This document shows positions 52,077 through 62,800 of a stretch of 64,000 nt of DNA, in pieces (positions within the stretch are counted from its first letter, which is position 1; each line of letters starts with the position of its first letter). Below the pieces are notes generated by a model. It searched no databases. It worked only from the letters and a program-made list of their open reading frames with translations, and was not told the DNA's origin. Where the stretch lies: assembly GCA_965178655.1 (NCBI GenBank), contig OZ238266.1, positions 1,860,001 through 1,924,000 of the forward strand, in the 5' to 3' direction. The translations under genes and the position numbers were made by a program. This DNA comes from GCA-2733415 sp965178655 (GTDB taxonomy: Bacteria > Bacteroidota > Bacteroidia > Flavobacteriales > Flavobacteriaceae).

Positions 52077-52086
52077 AAGAAGAAAT

Positions 52087-52115
52087 AAAAAAAACTCCTA
52101 AATGGAGTCTTTTTT
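52087..52115 (-). terminator. Terminator at the end of the acyl-CoA synthetase gene
   Basis: On the minus strand the stem ACTCC/GGAGT with loop ATTTA, extended by A/T pairs, ends in an eight-U run. It overlaps the last codons and stop of the synthetase gene. Confidence 0.6.
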
Positions 52116-53885
52116 ATCATAAATTTTATTGTAAAGTGTGATGTATTTTTGTTTGATGATTTTTCGTTTCATCTTCATTGTAGGGGTAAGGTGTCCTGCT
52201 TCTATACTCCATGTATCTGGTGTAAGTTCAAAACGTTTTATTTGTTCCCATTTACCAAATTTTTGATTATGTTCGGTAACATCTTTTTGAATACGGTCTA
52301 TAACTTGTTGGTTGTTAATTAGGCTTTCATTGTTGTTTTCAATGGTTATGTTATGAATTTTAGCCCAATCTGCAACAAATTCAAAGTTTGGTTGAATAAA
52401 TGCAGCAGGCATTTTTTCGCCATCGCCAATAACCATTATTTGCTCAATAAAACGTGATTGTTTAAACTGATTTTCTAATACCTGTGGTGCGATATATTTA
52501 CCTCCAGAAGTTTTAAACATTTCTTTTTTACGATCTGTGATTTTTAAGAATCCATCACTATCTATTTCTCCGATATCTCCAGTGTGGAAGTATCCGTTTT
52601 TAAGTACCTCATCTGTTTTTTCTTGGTCTTTGTAGTATCCAAGCATTACTTGTGGTCCTTTTACTAGTATCTCACCATCTTCTGCTATTTTAACTTCAGT
52701 ATCTGCTAGTAATTTTCCTACAGTTCCAATTCTAAATCCGTTGTCTCTCATGTCGTTTACAGAAACTACAGGAGATGTTTCGGTTAATCCATATCCTTCC
52801 ATTACGGGTATTCCTGCGGCATTGTAAACTCTTGCTAATCGCGATTGTAATGCGGCACTACCTGAAGCAATGGCTATTAAATTACCTCCTAAAGCTTCTT
52901 GCCATTTGCTAAAAATGAGTTTTCGAGCAATTTTTAATTTAAATTCATACCAAGCGCCATTTTCACCATATGGTTTATATTGTAACCCGAGCTCTACAGC
53001 CCAGAAAAATAATTTTTTCTTTAATCCTGTAAGATCTGCTCCTTTTGCATATATTTTATCGTATACTTTTTCAAGTAATCTTGGTACAGCACTCATTACA
53101 TCAGGCTTAATTTCTTTTAAGTTATCGCTAATGGTTTCTAATGATTCAGCAAAATAGATACTTGTTCCGCAGTATTGATACATGTATTGTAACATACGTT
53201 CATAAATATGACATACTGGCAAAAAACTTAATGATTTAGTATTTAAAGCTTTTAAAGGAAGTCTGCTGGCACTGTTTAACGCATTACTTGTAATGTTTTT
53301 ATGTGTTAACATTACTCCTTTTGGGCGTCCGGTTGTTCCAGAGGTGTATATAAGTGTTGCTAAATCATCTTCTGAAACAGCATCCTTACGGGCTTCTACT
53401 TCCGCTTGGTTGCTGTCATCTTTTCCGAGTTCTAATACTGTTGACCAGTTTTTACAGTTGTCTAAGGTATCAAAAGAATAGACTTCTTTTAAAGAAGGCA
53501 CGTTGTGTTTTATAGCATTTATTTTATCAAGAACTTCTTGGCAAGACACAAAACAGTATGTGGCTTCACTATGGTTTAAAACATATTCATAGTCGTCTTG
53601 ACTAATAGTAGGGTAGATAGGCACATCTTGCGCTCCTGTTTGTAAAATCCCAATGTCACAAATATTCCATTCGGTTCTATTGGTCATAGAAATAATGGCT
53701 ACTTTATCATTTGCCTGAACTCCTAAACGAAGTAATCCACGGCTAATGGCATTTGCTTGATCAATGTATGATTTAGTTGAGGTGGCTATCCATTCGCCAT
53801 TTTTTTTGCTAACTAAAGCATTATCAAGGTTATATTTTTCTAATTGATAGTATGGGAAATCGAATAAACGAGTAATATTAGTCAT
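52098..53885 (-). CDS. Long-chain acyl-CoA synthetase (FadD-like, AMP-forming)
   Basis: About 595 residues from the ATG at 53883-53885 (MTNITRLFDFPYYQLEKYNL); the open frame extends to 53951 but the extra residues form a non-conserved hydrophobic run. It activates fatty acids with ATP to acyl-AMP and then acyl-CoA. Adenylation motifs: LIYTSGTTGRPKGVMLTH (P-loop-like A3), PVCHIYERM, EGYGLTETSPVVSVND (A5), YFHTGDIGEID (A7) and LKITDRKKEMFKTSGGKYIAPQVLE (A8, K of GGKY is the hinge and catalytic region). It lies just upstream of the marR-fadNAE operon on the same strand, separated by a terminator. Confidence 0.92.
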   Translation of the reverse strand: MTNITRLFDFPYYQLEKYNLDNALVSKKNGEWIATSTKSYIDQANAISRGLLRLGVQANDKVAIISMTNRTEWNICDIGILQTGAQDVPIYPTISQDDYEYVLNHSEATYCFVSCQEVLDKINAIKHNVPSLKEVYSFDTLDNCKNWSTVLELGKDDSNQAEVEARKDAVSEDDLATLIYTSGTTGRPKGVMLTHKNITSNALNSASRLPLKALNTKSLSFLPVCHIYERMLQYMYQYCGTSIYFAESLETISDNLKEIKPDVMSAVPRLLEKVYDKIYAKGADLTGLKKKLFFWAVELGLQYKPYGENGAWYEFKLKIARKLIFSKWQEALGGNLIAIASGSAALQSRLARVYNAAGIPVMEGYGLTETSPVVSVNDMRDNGFRIGTVGKLLADTEVKIAEDGEILVKGPQVMLGYYKDQEKTDEVLKNGYFHTGDIGEIDSDGFLKITDRKKEMFKTSGGKYIAPQVLENQFKQSRFIEQIMVIGDGEKMPAAFIQPNFEFVADWAKIHNITIENNNESLINNQQVIDRIQKDVTEHNQKFGKWEQIKRFELTPDTWSIEAGHLTPTMKMKRKIIKQKYITLYNKIYDKKDSI

Positions 53886-53989
53886 GTTTAAGGTTGGTTT
53901 TTGATATGTAGTGCAAAATATGAAAAAAACACGTATAAAAAAAAACATCATAGAAACTTAGCAGTATCTTCTTGATAGTTTAGAGATTA

Positions 53990-55285
53990 TTATCTTTTTA
54001 ATATTTTATAATGTGCTGTTCTTGAGTGTGTTTTTATTTGTAAAATATAGAACCCTGTAGGGAGATGCTCTTTATTAATTGTTATTGATTTTTTGTTTAT
54101 GTTGTCTTTAGAAAAAAATATTTTTCCGTTTATATCAACTAATTCTATTGCTAGAATATTTGAGTTTGTTTCAATGGAAAAGCTTTTTTTAAAAGGATTA
54201 GGGTGAATTTTAAGTTTGTTTTCTGGGTAATCTCCTACTGCTAAATCGGTACAGTCAATTTGTGTGCCAGCTGTTTCTGTAAGCACTCCGTTATTAACGT
54301 ACCAGTTTTCCCAACTTCCACCAACTCCTGTTTTCCAGTCATTAAGGTTAAAAGTATTACTTCCGTTATTTGTGCCGTTTATTTTATAGACTCGTATTGC
54401 AGATTCATTTAAGTTCCAGTTTAGCGGGACCCCGCTGTTGCAATTTTCAGGTGTAAAATCTTCAAATTCACAGTTTGCTTGTAAAAAGTAAGCCGCTTCC
54501 GGATAATTAGGGTAATCACCATATACGCTTGCAATTCCGTTCTCATCAATGCACACTGCAGTATATTCATTACAAGCAATCCCTTTTGGTGTAATATTGT
54601 AATCTGTTGCCATACGTGCTAAAAATACTGCATGTCTTCCTTTTCTGTCAGGATTGTCATAATGTGTATCTGTAACAATATTTTGAAGATGATTTATGTT
54701 TAAAAAAGGGGTGTCATCTATAGAAACGCGATAGTCATAAGGATTATTTAACGCAACGCTAGAGGTTACGGTTCCGTTATTTGCTGAAAAATAATATTCA
54801 CCAAGAATAGCCATTCCGGCACTGGTACCACCAATAACAATATTATTTGTCTGAATGGCAGTGTTTAGAAGTGTGTTAATTTGAGTGTTTCGCCAATAAG
54901 AAATATAATTCCATTGGTTTCCTCCTGCAAACCAAATTGCTTCTGCATTTGCAATTTTATCATGTATATAACTTTCGTTTGCAGCACTTGAATTATGAAA
55001 AACAATAGTCTCTACTGAATTTACTGAAACACCTAACTGGCTATATAAATAATCATTATATCCATTAGATCCACTAGCGCGTAGTACAAGTACATCTCCG
55101 CCATCTGCACGTTGCAAAAACCATTTCATAGCTTCATCATGCTCTGTGGCACCACCCATCATACAAACACCTCCTTCTGGCGTGCTTGAAATATTAGTGG
55201 TATTACCAGTAAAATAGGACGTATATGATTGAGCGGAAATATGGTTATATTGTAGTATTATTATGACTAGAATAAAAAACCTCAT
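53990..55285 (-). CDS. Secreted S51 peptidase/cyanophycinase-like protein with T9SS type A tail
   Basis: About 431 residues from the ATG at 55283-55285, with a signal peptide (ILVIIILQYNHISAQ). The class I amidotransferase-like S51 domain covers about 25-290. It has GGVCMMGGATEHDEAMKWFLQRA, the WFAGGNQWNYISYW strand and the nucleophile elbow IVIGGTSAGMAILGEYYF with the Ser of G-T-S-A-G. Cyanophycinases cut beta-Asp-Arg polymers and peptidase E cuts Asp-Xaa; the exact substrate is unknown. The last ~80 residues (LKIHPNPFKKSF...PTGFYILQI...KILKR) are a T9SS type A sorting domain, so it is exported across the outer membrane. An IS element is inserted 68 bp upstream. Confidence 0.85.
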   Translation of the reverse strand: MRFFILVIIILQYNHISAQSYTSYFTGNTTNISSTPEGGVCMMGGATEHDEAMKWFLQRADGGDVLVLRASGSNGYNDYLYSQLGVSVNSVETIVFHNSSAANESYIHDKIANAEAIWFAGGNQWNYISYWRNTQINTLLNTAIQTNNIVIGGTSAGMAILGEYYFSANNGTVTSSVALNNPYDYRVSIDDTPFLNINHLQNIVTDTHYDNPDRKGRHAVFLARMATDYNITPKGIACNEYTAVCIDENGIASVYGDYPNYPEAAYFLQANCEFEDFTPENCNSGVPLNWNLNESAIRVYKINGTNNGSNTFNLNDWKTGVGGSWENWYVNNGVLTETAGTQIDCTDLAVGDYPENKLKIHPNPFKKSFSIETNSNILAIELVDINGKIFFSKDNINKKSITINKEHLPTGFYILQIKTHSRTAHYKILKR

Positions 55286-55353
55286 GGTTTTCGGATTTGG
55301 TAAAAAAGAAAAATACATAAAAATATTGTAAAGTTAATAGATGAAAAACGAAT

Positions 55354-55378
55354 TGTCTCGTCCTAAATAACCGATACA
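55354..55378 (+). repeat. Left terminal inverted repeat of the IS3-family element
   Basis: Begins TGTCTCGTCCTAAATAACCG and pairs with the opposite end with 19 of 25 matches. Preceded by target duplication AAT at 55351-55353. Confidence 0.85.
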
Positions 55379-55380
55379 GA

Positions 55381-56325
55381 TTATTGGGCTAAGATATTTA
55401 AATTATTAGAGGGTAGCAAATTCATTTTTGTTACTCTCTTTTTTTGTTTATAGGTTTTAATTTTCAGTCTTCTTTGTTTGTGCATTTGTTCAGGAGTCAA
55501 CATTGAATTTGATAAGTGTGGTCTATCCTTATTGTATATTTCTATTGCGTTTTTTACTAATTTTTTAATTATATCAAGGTTTAGATTATACTTGTTAATA
55601 TCAAATTCTTGCTTTAAAATGCCATTAATTCTTTCAGCTATTGCGTTTTCATAGGGATCATATTTTTGAGTCATACTAGGTTGTATGTCAAATTTATCTA
55701 ATAATTTTTGATATTCATTAGAACAGTATTGAATACCTCTATCAGAGTGGTGTATCAACGCTTCTTGTTTATATATTCTATTTTTAACAGCTTTATCTAA
55801 AGCACGTGTAGTTCCTTTTACACACAGACTATCAGACACATCATATCCAACTATTTTCTTGGAATAAGCATCTGTGATTAATGCTAAATACATAGGGTTC
55901 TTTCTGTTTCCTATATAGGTAATGTCTGACACCCAAATCTGTTCAGGTCTTGAGGGTGTTGTTGCACTAATGAGGTTTTGATGTTTGTAAAACCTATGAT
56001 ATGAATTGGTTGTAACATGATACTGCTTCTTTGGTTTTATAAGCATATGGTTTGCCTTAAGTATAGCAAAGAGCCTGTCTCTACCAACACCAATCTCTTT
56101 CAAAGGATCTTCTAGTTTATTATATAATTTACGTGTACCTAATTTGGGCATTTTCATTCTTATTTCTTTAACCATTTCTATTACTTTTTGAGCTTTTATT
56201 CGCCGCTTTTTTCTTGATTGATTAGCTCTATAATATACCTGCCTGCTAACCCCGAGTAATTCACAGGTAGAAACTATTGTTTCTTTGTGTTCTTCTTTGA
56301 AGGTGTTGATAACCCGGGTTTGGAG
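55381..56325 (-). CDS. IS3-family transposase OrfB (DDE integrase)
   Basis: The frame is open from the frameshift site to the stop at 55381 (314 codons); the first internal ATG is at 56175. Upstream of that ATG the frame encodes the conserved helix EETIVSTCELLGVSRQVYYR-like start of OrfB. The rve/DDE catalytic core follows: WVSDITY (first Asp), LIHHSDRGIQYCS (second Asp) and NAIAERINGILKQEF (Glu, with the K/R seven residues on). It would be made as an OrfAB fusion by -1 frameshifting. No internal stop or truncation is visible. Confidence 0.9.
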   Translation of the reverse strand, partial: LQTRVINTFKEEHKETIVSTCELLGVSRQVYYRANQSRKKRRIKAQKVIEMVKEIRMKMPKLGTRKLYNKLEDPLKEIGVGRDRLFAILKANHMLIKPKKQYHVTTNSYHRFYKHQNLISATTPSRPEQIWVSDITYIGNRKNPMYLALITDAYSKKIVGYDVSDSLCVKGTTRALDKAVKNRIYKQEALIHHSDRGIQYCSNEYQKLLDKFDIQPSMTQKYDPYENAIAERINGILKQEFDINKYNLNLDIIKKLVKNAIEIYNKDRPHLSNSMLTPEQMHKQRRLKIKTYKQKKRVTKMNLLPSNNLNILAQ

Positions 56326-56705
56326 TTTTTTCTGATAGAAATATTATATTCTTTTTCCGCTAAATCAATCATCATGTCAAAAATGATTGCTTTTTTGTCT
56401 GCTCGTGAGACCTGATGCTCTAAGTGGGCTTTTTGCTTTTTTAGTAGACGATTTTCTTGTTCTAATTCAAGTAGTTTTTGTTCAGGAGTTTTTGGCATAT
56501 TTGATGGTGTTTGGTTTTCCCAATCAAAGGTGCCATATTTTCGGAGCCAACTAACAATTGTTGAACGTGCTTGGATACCATATTTACGAACAGCTCCTGT
56601 GGTGCTTAATTCTCCTTGTTCAATCTCTTGAACAATTTGTAGTTTTAAAGACATTGAATAGTCTTTCTGAGTACGCTTTATATAGCGTTCGGGGTTGTTT
56701 TCCAT
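56274..56705 (-). CDS. IS3-family transposase OrfA (HTH protein)
   Basis: 143 residues. An N-terminal helix-turn-helix (about 15-60, SLKLQIVQEIEQGELSTTGAVRKYGI..TIVSWLRKYG) binds the IS ends. A leucine-zipper-like coiled coil follows (LLELEQENRLLKKQKAHLEHQV). The last codons after the shift site form a short tail, so OrfA alone ends at 56274. The -1 slip merges it with OrfB to make the active transposase. No disabling mutation seen. Confidence 0.9.
   Translation of the reverse strand: MENNPERYIKRTQKDYSMSLKLQIVQEIEQGELSTTGAVRKYGIQARSTIVSWLRKYGTFDWENQTPSNMPKTPEQKLLELEQENRLLKKQKAHLEHQVSRADKKAIIFDMMIDLAEKEYNISIRKNSKPGLSTPSKKNTKKQ
56325..56331 (-). promoter_or_regulatory. Programmed -1 ribosomal frameshift site
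   Basis: On the minus strand the codons AGA AAA AAC in the orfA frame give the heptamer A AAA AAC, a standard slippery site. The -1 frame then continues directly into orfB. Confidence 0.85.
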
Positions 56706-56722
56706 TTTTTAACGTTTTTATG

Positions 56723-56747
56723 TGTAACGCTATTTCAGGACGGGACA
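56723..56747 (-). repeat. Right terminal inverted repeat of the IS3-family element
   Basis: Read inwards from 56747 it begins TGTCCCGTCCTGAAATAGCG. Followed by target duplication AAT at 56748-56750. Confidence 0.85.
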
Positions 56748-56757
56748 AATATAAACT

Positions 56758-56791
56758 AAAAAACCGTTTCAAAATATTGAAACGGTTTTTT
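56758..56791. terminator. Terminator after the giant surface-protein gene
   Basis: A perfect 15-bp stem (AAAAAACCGTTTCAA / TTGAAACGGTTTTTT) with an AATA loop. U-rich in both directions. It lies 22 bp downstream of the stop at 56814 and next to the IS right end. Confidence 0.92.
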
Positions 56792-56813
56792 AAATTGTAC
56801 TAAATAGCTACCT

Positions 56814-59800
56814 CTATCTTTTTAGCGAGAAGTGTGCTCTAAACTCTTTTTCTACTGTTGGATTCCCTTCAAGGTAAATAATTTTAAACCAGTAATCAGT
56901 AGCTGGTAATTTAGCGCCGTTAAAAGTACCATCCCAACCAGCACCATTCGGGTCAAGTTGTTTGAGTAGTTTTCCGTACCTATCAAAGATATATATCTGT
57001 GCTATTGCAATATCACTAATACCAACAATTTGCCAAGTATCATTATGTCCGTCGTTATTAGGTGTAAAGAACTTAGGGTAGTCAATAACCATAACAGTAA
57101 TGGTTTCTGACCAACAGCCTTCCGCATCTGTAATAGTAATGGTATGACTACCTACAGACACATCATTAAATACGCCACTAGTATTAGGCGTACCACCATC
57201 TAAACTATACCAGAATACAATACCAGCAGTACTAGAAGTCGCACTAGCTACTATTTGGTGCATATCTGCAAACGCATTAGTAGTTACATTGGCATTAAAG
57301 TCACTCGGACTTCCAGAAAGTGTTACCGTATGCGATGCCATATTTATACAAGACATATCTAAAGGCCCTGCAACAGTAACCGTATAAGTACCCGCTTGTG
57401 ATACCGTAATTGTCTGCTCTGTTTCACCAGAAATAATAACATCATTTAATGCCCATTGGTAGTTGTATGCATCTGCAGGTGGTGGTCCTGCAACAGCAGT
57501 TAATACAGGCAATGTGCTATCAGGTAAAGGCACTCCATATTGATCAACACATAAAATAGTATCTCCTGTAATACTCACATTAGGTACAGGTACAAAAAGT
57601 TCAAAAGATACAATGGTATAACAACCAGTCACATCATTAGTCACCCTTACAAAAATTGTTTGTGGGTTACTAGTATTTTGAAAATCTGTAGGATCTATAA
57701 TAGGATTTGTAGTGGTCACCGCTTCATCATAACTGGTATAATATGCAGCAGAAACTCCTACTTCAATTCCTGGGCCGTCTCCAGTAAGGATAGCCACTTC
57801 CCATTGTGTCAAATCAAAATTAGCAATTTGTTCCCCAATAGCTCCTGAGCCATCAACATTACCATCACACGCCATCATTACCCCAAGTGTTACTGCAATA
57901 TCAAGTGTTGATAAAGGCGTTGGGTTAGGATCAACATGTAGGACTATAATAGACACCGTATCACACCCAGAAAGAGGGTTAAGTACATGAGCAAATATAG
58001 CCTGAGGATTAGCAGTATTGGTAAAGTCTTCCGGATTGGTAATTAAACTTGCTCCAGTACCCGCAATAGCATGGTCTTGAACGGTATAAAAGTTAACCTC
58101 TAAACCAGTAGCGCCATCTAATATTGTAGGTATCTCATCTATAAGATTAAAGCTAACAAAACCATCGGCAGTATCATCATCACAAGTATGAATAGCACTG
58201 TAAACAGCGTTAGGCAATAGGTCTACATGTAAGGTAACCGAACGCACACTTTCACAAGCAGTACTATCATTTCTAGTAACAGAAATATAGATCACCTGAT
58301 CTGGCACTACAGTGTTTTGAAATGCAGTTGGGTTAGCGATTAGTGTAGCCGGGTCTGGGTTACCATCAACATCTAATGAGGTGTAGTATGCTACTGTGTA
58401 GTCACTAATAGTTGTTGTAGGGTCAATGTTAGCTAATACAGCTGCATTGAAAGCCGTTAAGTCGTATAATACCAACCCATCAGTGAGATCTTCATAATCG
58501 TCACAGACACTATATACAATATCTTCTAAAGGAAGTATAGGACTATTAATGACATGTAATTCTAACTGAGTTAGATTAAAGCAACCAGTTGTGGTAAGTG
58601 CTACACGTACATATATTATTTGTAGGAAGTCGTCAATGTTAGCGTATGATACACTTGTGTCTATAGCGCCAAGTCCAGCTTCCGCTTCCGCTAGAGTTTC
58701 GTGATAGGTGACTGCTACAATCGGAGAAGTACTCCCGCCAGTAATTTGACTGGTAGCCTCTTCGAGGTTAAAGTTTCCAAATCCATCATTATCTTCATCA
58801 CAGTAAATAAGCGCATCAGGCGTAAAAGTATCAGGTGCTGCAACAACATTTAATGTAAGTGTTGTAAAGCTAGGACAACCGTTAGTATCGTCTTGTACAC
58901 GAATATAGATTATTTGTGGGTTTACTGTGTTAGTAAACGCTTCAGGAGTTGTAATTAAACTAATTCCAGTCCCTGCAATAGCATCTGCTTGATCGGTATA
59001 ATAGGTAACAGTAACAGCAGTGTTATCCCCTATAATAGTGTCGTATTGTGTAGTGAGGTCAAATAGAGTTATACCATCACTAGTATCATCATCACATAAA
59101 TCTATAGGTTGAGGATCTGTAATAACTGGTCTTGGAAAAACAAGCAGTTCAAAACTCATGGTAGTTGCTGCACATAAAGTAGCATCGTTAACAACACGTA
59201 CATACACAGTAGTGTTTGTAAACGCATTATAAGGCGATGTGATAGGGTTGTTTCCTAGGTCTGCATCTGCTTGAGATTCGTAAAAAGATACGGTGTAGCT
59301 GTCGGTAATAGGATTGCCTGCAAGTATTTCTGTTAGTGTTGTATTTAAGTCAAAATCAGCACTAGCCGTATCACTACATTCTTCAAGCGTTGTAATGGTG
59401 TTGTGAGCAGGTAATGGTAGTACAGTTAAATCTATAGTACTAATACCAAAACAATCATTATCATTATCGACACGCACATAAATGGCTTGTGGCGAAGACG
59501 TATTAATATAGTTATCCGGTAATTGATTAATTTCTAAAATAGCATCGTTATTATTTTCATAATAAGCAACGGTTAATGTTCCTGTGGTAGGTGCTATGGC
59601 AGCAATAATAGCTGCATCAGCATCAGAGAGTGTAAATGTTGTAAATCCGTCATAATCATCATCACAAGCCTCAAGACTAGCATCACTAATATCTGTAGCA
59701 GTAACATCTAGCACAAAATCAGTATAGTTTACACAACCCGTAGCATCATTTGTAACGGCCACATAAATGGTTTGTGGGTTTACAGTATTGGTAAATGGGA

Positions 59801-62800
59801 TAGGTGTTTGTGCATTGGTATTGGCAATAGCATCAGCAGGTGTTAGGTGATAAGTAAAGCTATACCCTGTGGCATCTCCGCCAAGTAGTTCATCATTTGC
59901 TTGAGTAAGGTTGTATTCCGTAAACCCATCAGGGGTACCATCTTCATCACACTGAATAAGTGTTGCGTTGAAAAGTACCGGTAAAGAATTAACAACAAGG
60001 TTAAATTGAGAAGTAGTATTACAACCAGTTACAGTGTTTAATAGCTGTACATAAATGACTTCTGTATTTACAATTGTATTAGTGTATAAAACACTGGTGT
60101 CAATCGGGTTTGTACCTGCTTGTGCATCTACTAAAGAATTGTGGTAACTAGCAACGATATCAGCAGTTCCTCCTGTGATTTCTGTGTTTTTAGTTGTTAA
60201 GTTGAACGTTGAAACAAATCCATCAGTATTATCATCACATAGTTCATAATCAGTAATAGCAACAATAATAGGTAAAGGGTTAACAACAAGATTAAACTGA
60301 GTGGTAGTGTTACAACCAGTAACAGTATTTAATAGTTGCACATAAATAACTTCTGTGTTAGCAATAGTATTGGTGTATGGTAGGGTGGCATCAATAAGGT
60401 TTGTACCTGCTTGTGCATCTGCTAAAGTATTGTAATAACTAGCAAGGATATCTGTAGCTCCTCCAGTGGCGTCATTGTTTTTGGTTGTTAAATCGAAGGT
60501 TGAAACAAACCCATCAAGGTCATCATCACATAATTCATAATCGGTAATAGCAACAACAACAGGTAACGGGTTAACAACAAGATTAAACTGAGTGGTAGTG
60601 CTACAGCCAGTAACAGTATTTAATAGTTGCACATAAATAACTTCTGTGTTTACAATAGTATTGGTGTATGGTAGGGTAGCATCAATAGGATTTGTACCTG
60701 CTTGTGCATCTGCTAAAGAATTGTAATAACTAGCAACGATATCTATAGTTTCTCCAGTAACTTCATTATTTTTGGTTGTTAAATCGAAGGTAGAAACAAA
60801 CCCATCAGTATCATCATCACATAATTCGTAATCAGTAATGGCAACAACAATAGGTAAAGGATTTACAACAAGGTTAAACTGAGTGGTAGTGCTACAACCA
60901 GTAACAGTATTTAATAGTTGCACATAAATAACTTCTGTGTTAGCAATAGTATTAGTGTATGGTAGAGTAGCATCAATAGGATTTGTACCTGCTTCAGCAT
61001 CTGCTAGAGTATTGTAATAACTAGCAAGGATATCTGTATCTCCTCCAGTGGCTTCATTGTTTTTAGTTGTTAAATCGAACGTTGAAATAAACCCATCAAG
61101 GTCATCATCACATAATTCGTAATCGGTTATTGAAAAGACAGTTGGGAGAGGGTTTATAACTAAGTCTAGTGTTTGTGTGTCATTACAAGCTACGTTGTTA
61201 TTGTTCTCTAAACGGACATAAACGGTGTCGGCATAGGCAACAATATTTGTATAAGGAGTTGTGGTGTCAATTGCATTTGTGTTTGCATCTGCATCTGCTT
61301 GTGATGTAAAATAATAAACGCTATAGGTTGTAGGATCTAATGTTCCTATAATTTCAGTATTAGCGAGCGTTAAATCAAATTCTGAAAAACCAGTACTGTT
61401 AATATCGCAGGCTTCAAGGGATGTTAACGCTGGAATGTCAGAAATTCCATCTGAAAATATTTGAAAACTAGTTGTGTCAATACAATCTGTCTTTAAGTTG
61501 TTTTCAATTCTTGCGTATATCGTTTGAGGACTTGTAATGTTTGTATATGGAGAAGAAAGCGGTAGTAGGTTATTATCAGCATCATTTTGAGAGGCATGAT
61601 AACTAATGGTGTATGTTGTTGTGTCTTGTCCGTTATAAATTGCGGTATCATTATCGGTAAGTGTAAAATCTTCAGAACCATTAAGGTCTCCATCACATAA
61701 ATATATGTTGGGAGCAGTATTAGCTGTTGGTGTTGGGAAAAAAGTAACGGTAACAGATTCGGTATCGTTACAAGCTGATCCTCCAGAAGGGATGTTGGCT
61801 TCTAAAGCATATAAACCGCTAATAGTAGGATTCAAAGTTCCGTTTGTTTCATCTTGAGGAAATCCGTTAGCAATAGTCATTTCTACGCCATCTTGCGACC
61901 ATTGGTATTCAACTCCTGCAACATCAATAGTACCATCTAAAACGGCAAGTTCTGTATCGCATAAGTTAGCTTCGCCATCAATTACAACTTCACCATTAAG
62001 GTTTAGTACAATACCTAAGTTAAAACTACCACCCTCTAAAAATACTGCAGAATCATATGAACTATCTTGTTGGTCTGCAATGACAAGTTTAATATGGTAT
62101 GTGTCACCAGGAACAACAATAGCCTTTGCGAGAAGCGTTGCCGTTTGCCCACCATATGCTATAGCGGAATTTGCAGCAACGGAAGGGTCTGTGTCATCAA
62201 AATTATATTGTCCAAAATGCGCTTCATTTGCAGCAGAACATTGTCCGGGAACATCTGGGCGGACATTGGTACAGGTTACTGCAAAATTGCCGTTGTCTGA
62301 AGTAGGTAGTGATGCTAAATTTGTAACAGTACCAGAGTTAGTATGTGTTAAAATAAAAGCAAAAGCGTCAGAAAAAGTACATTCAAAATTTTGGTTATAC
62401 TCTTCAGAAACAAATATATAGTTAAAGCTAATTTCACTTGCTGTAGGGACAAAGTCAAACTCAATATAAGCGGCATCATTTGTAATGTTAACTCCTGCAG
62501 CGGTTTCTAGGTCAGTATCTGAAGTTCCATTATTGGTGCTGCTTGCTGGAGCGCCTGAAGAAGGTCCAGGTGAATCCATAACATTTCCGGTACTTAATAT
62601 AATTCCATTTTCAAAAGGGAAATCAGATCCGTTTTTTTCAAAGTAACCAATCCCCATACTTTCAACAGCTGCAGATGATTGGTAATTTGAGGTATTGGCG
62701 CAAGGGCCTTCAATAAGGACATCTTCAATAAGTGATTGTGCAGTATAGGTGTTGTCTGCTGTTATTTGTTGGGCGTTTACGAGTGATATACAAGTAAAAT

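Larger units (their letters stand above)
55354..56747 (-). mobile_element. Intact IS3-family (IS150-like) insertion sequence
   Basis: 1,394 bp. The ends are imperfect 25-bp inverted repeats (55354-55378 and 56723-56747, 19 of 25 identical) starting TGTC. The 3-bp target duplication AAT flanks both sides (55351-55353 and 56748-56750). Inside are orfA and orfB, in overlapping frames linked by an A AAA AAC shift site. The element sits between the S51 gene and the terminator of the giant surface-protein gene, so it interrupts no coding region. Preserved ends and open frames suggest a recent, possibly active insertion. Confidence 0.93.

Noticed and set aside
59988..61151. CRISPR-like array
   Set aside because: The repeat unit is 291 bp and in-frame coding, without spacers of uniform size and without cas genes.
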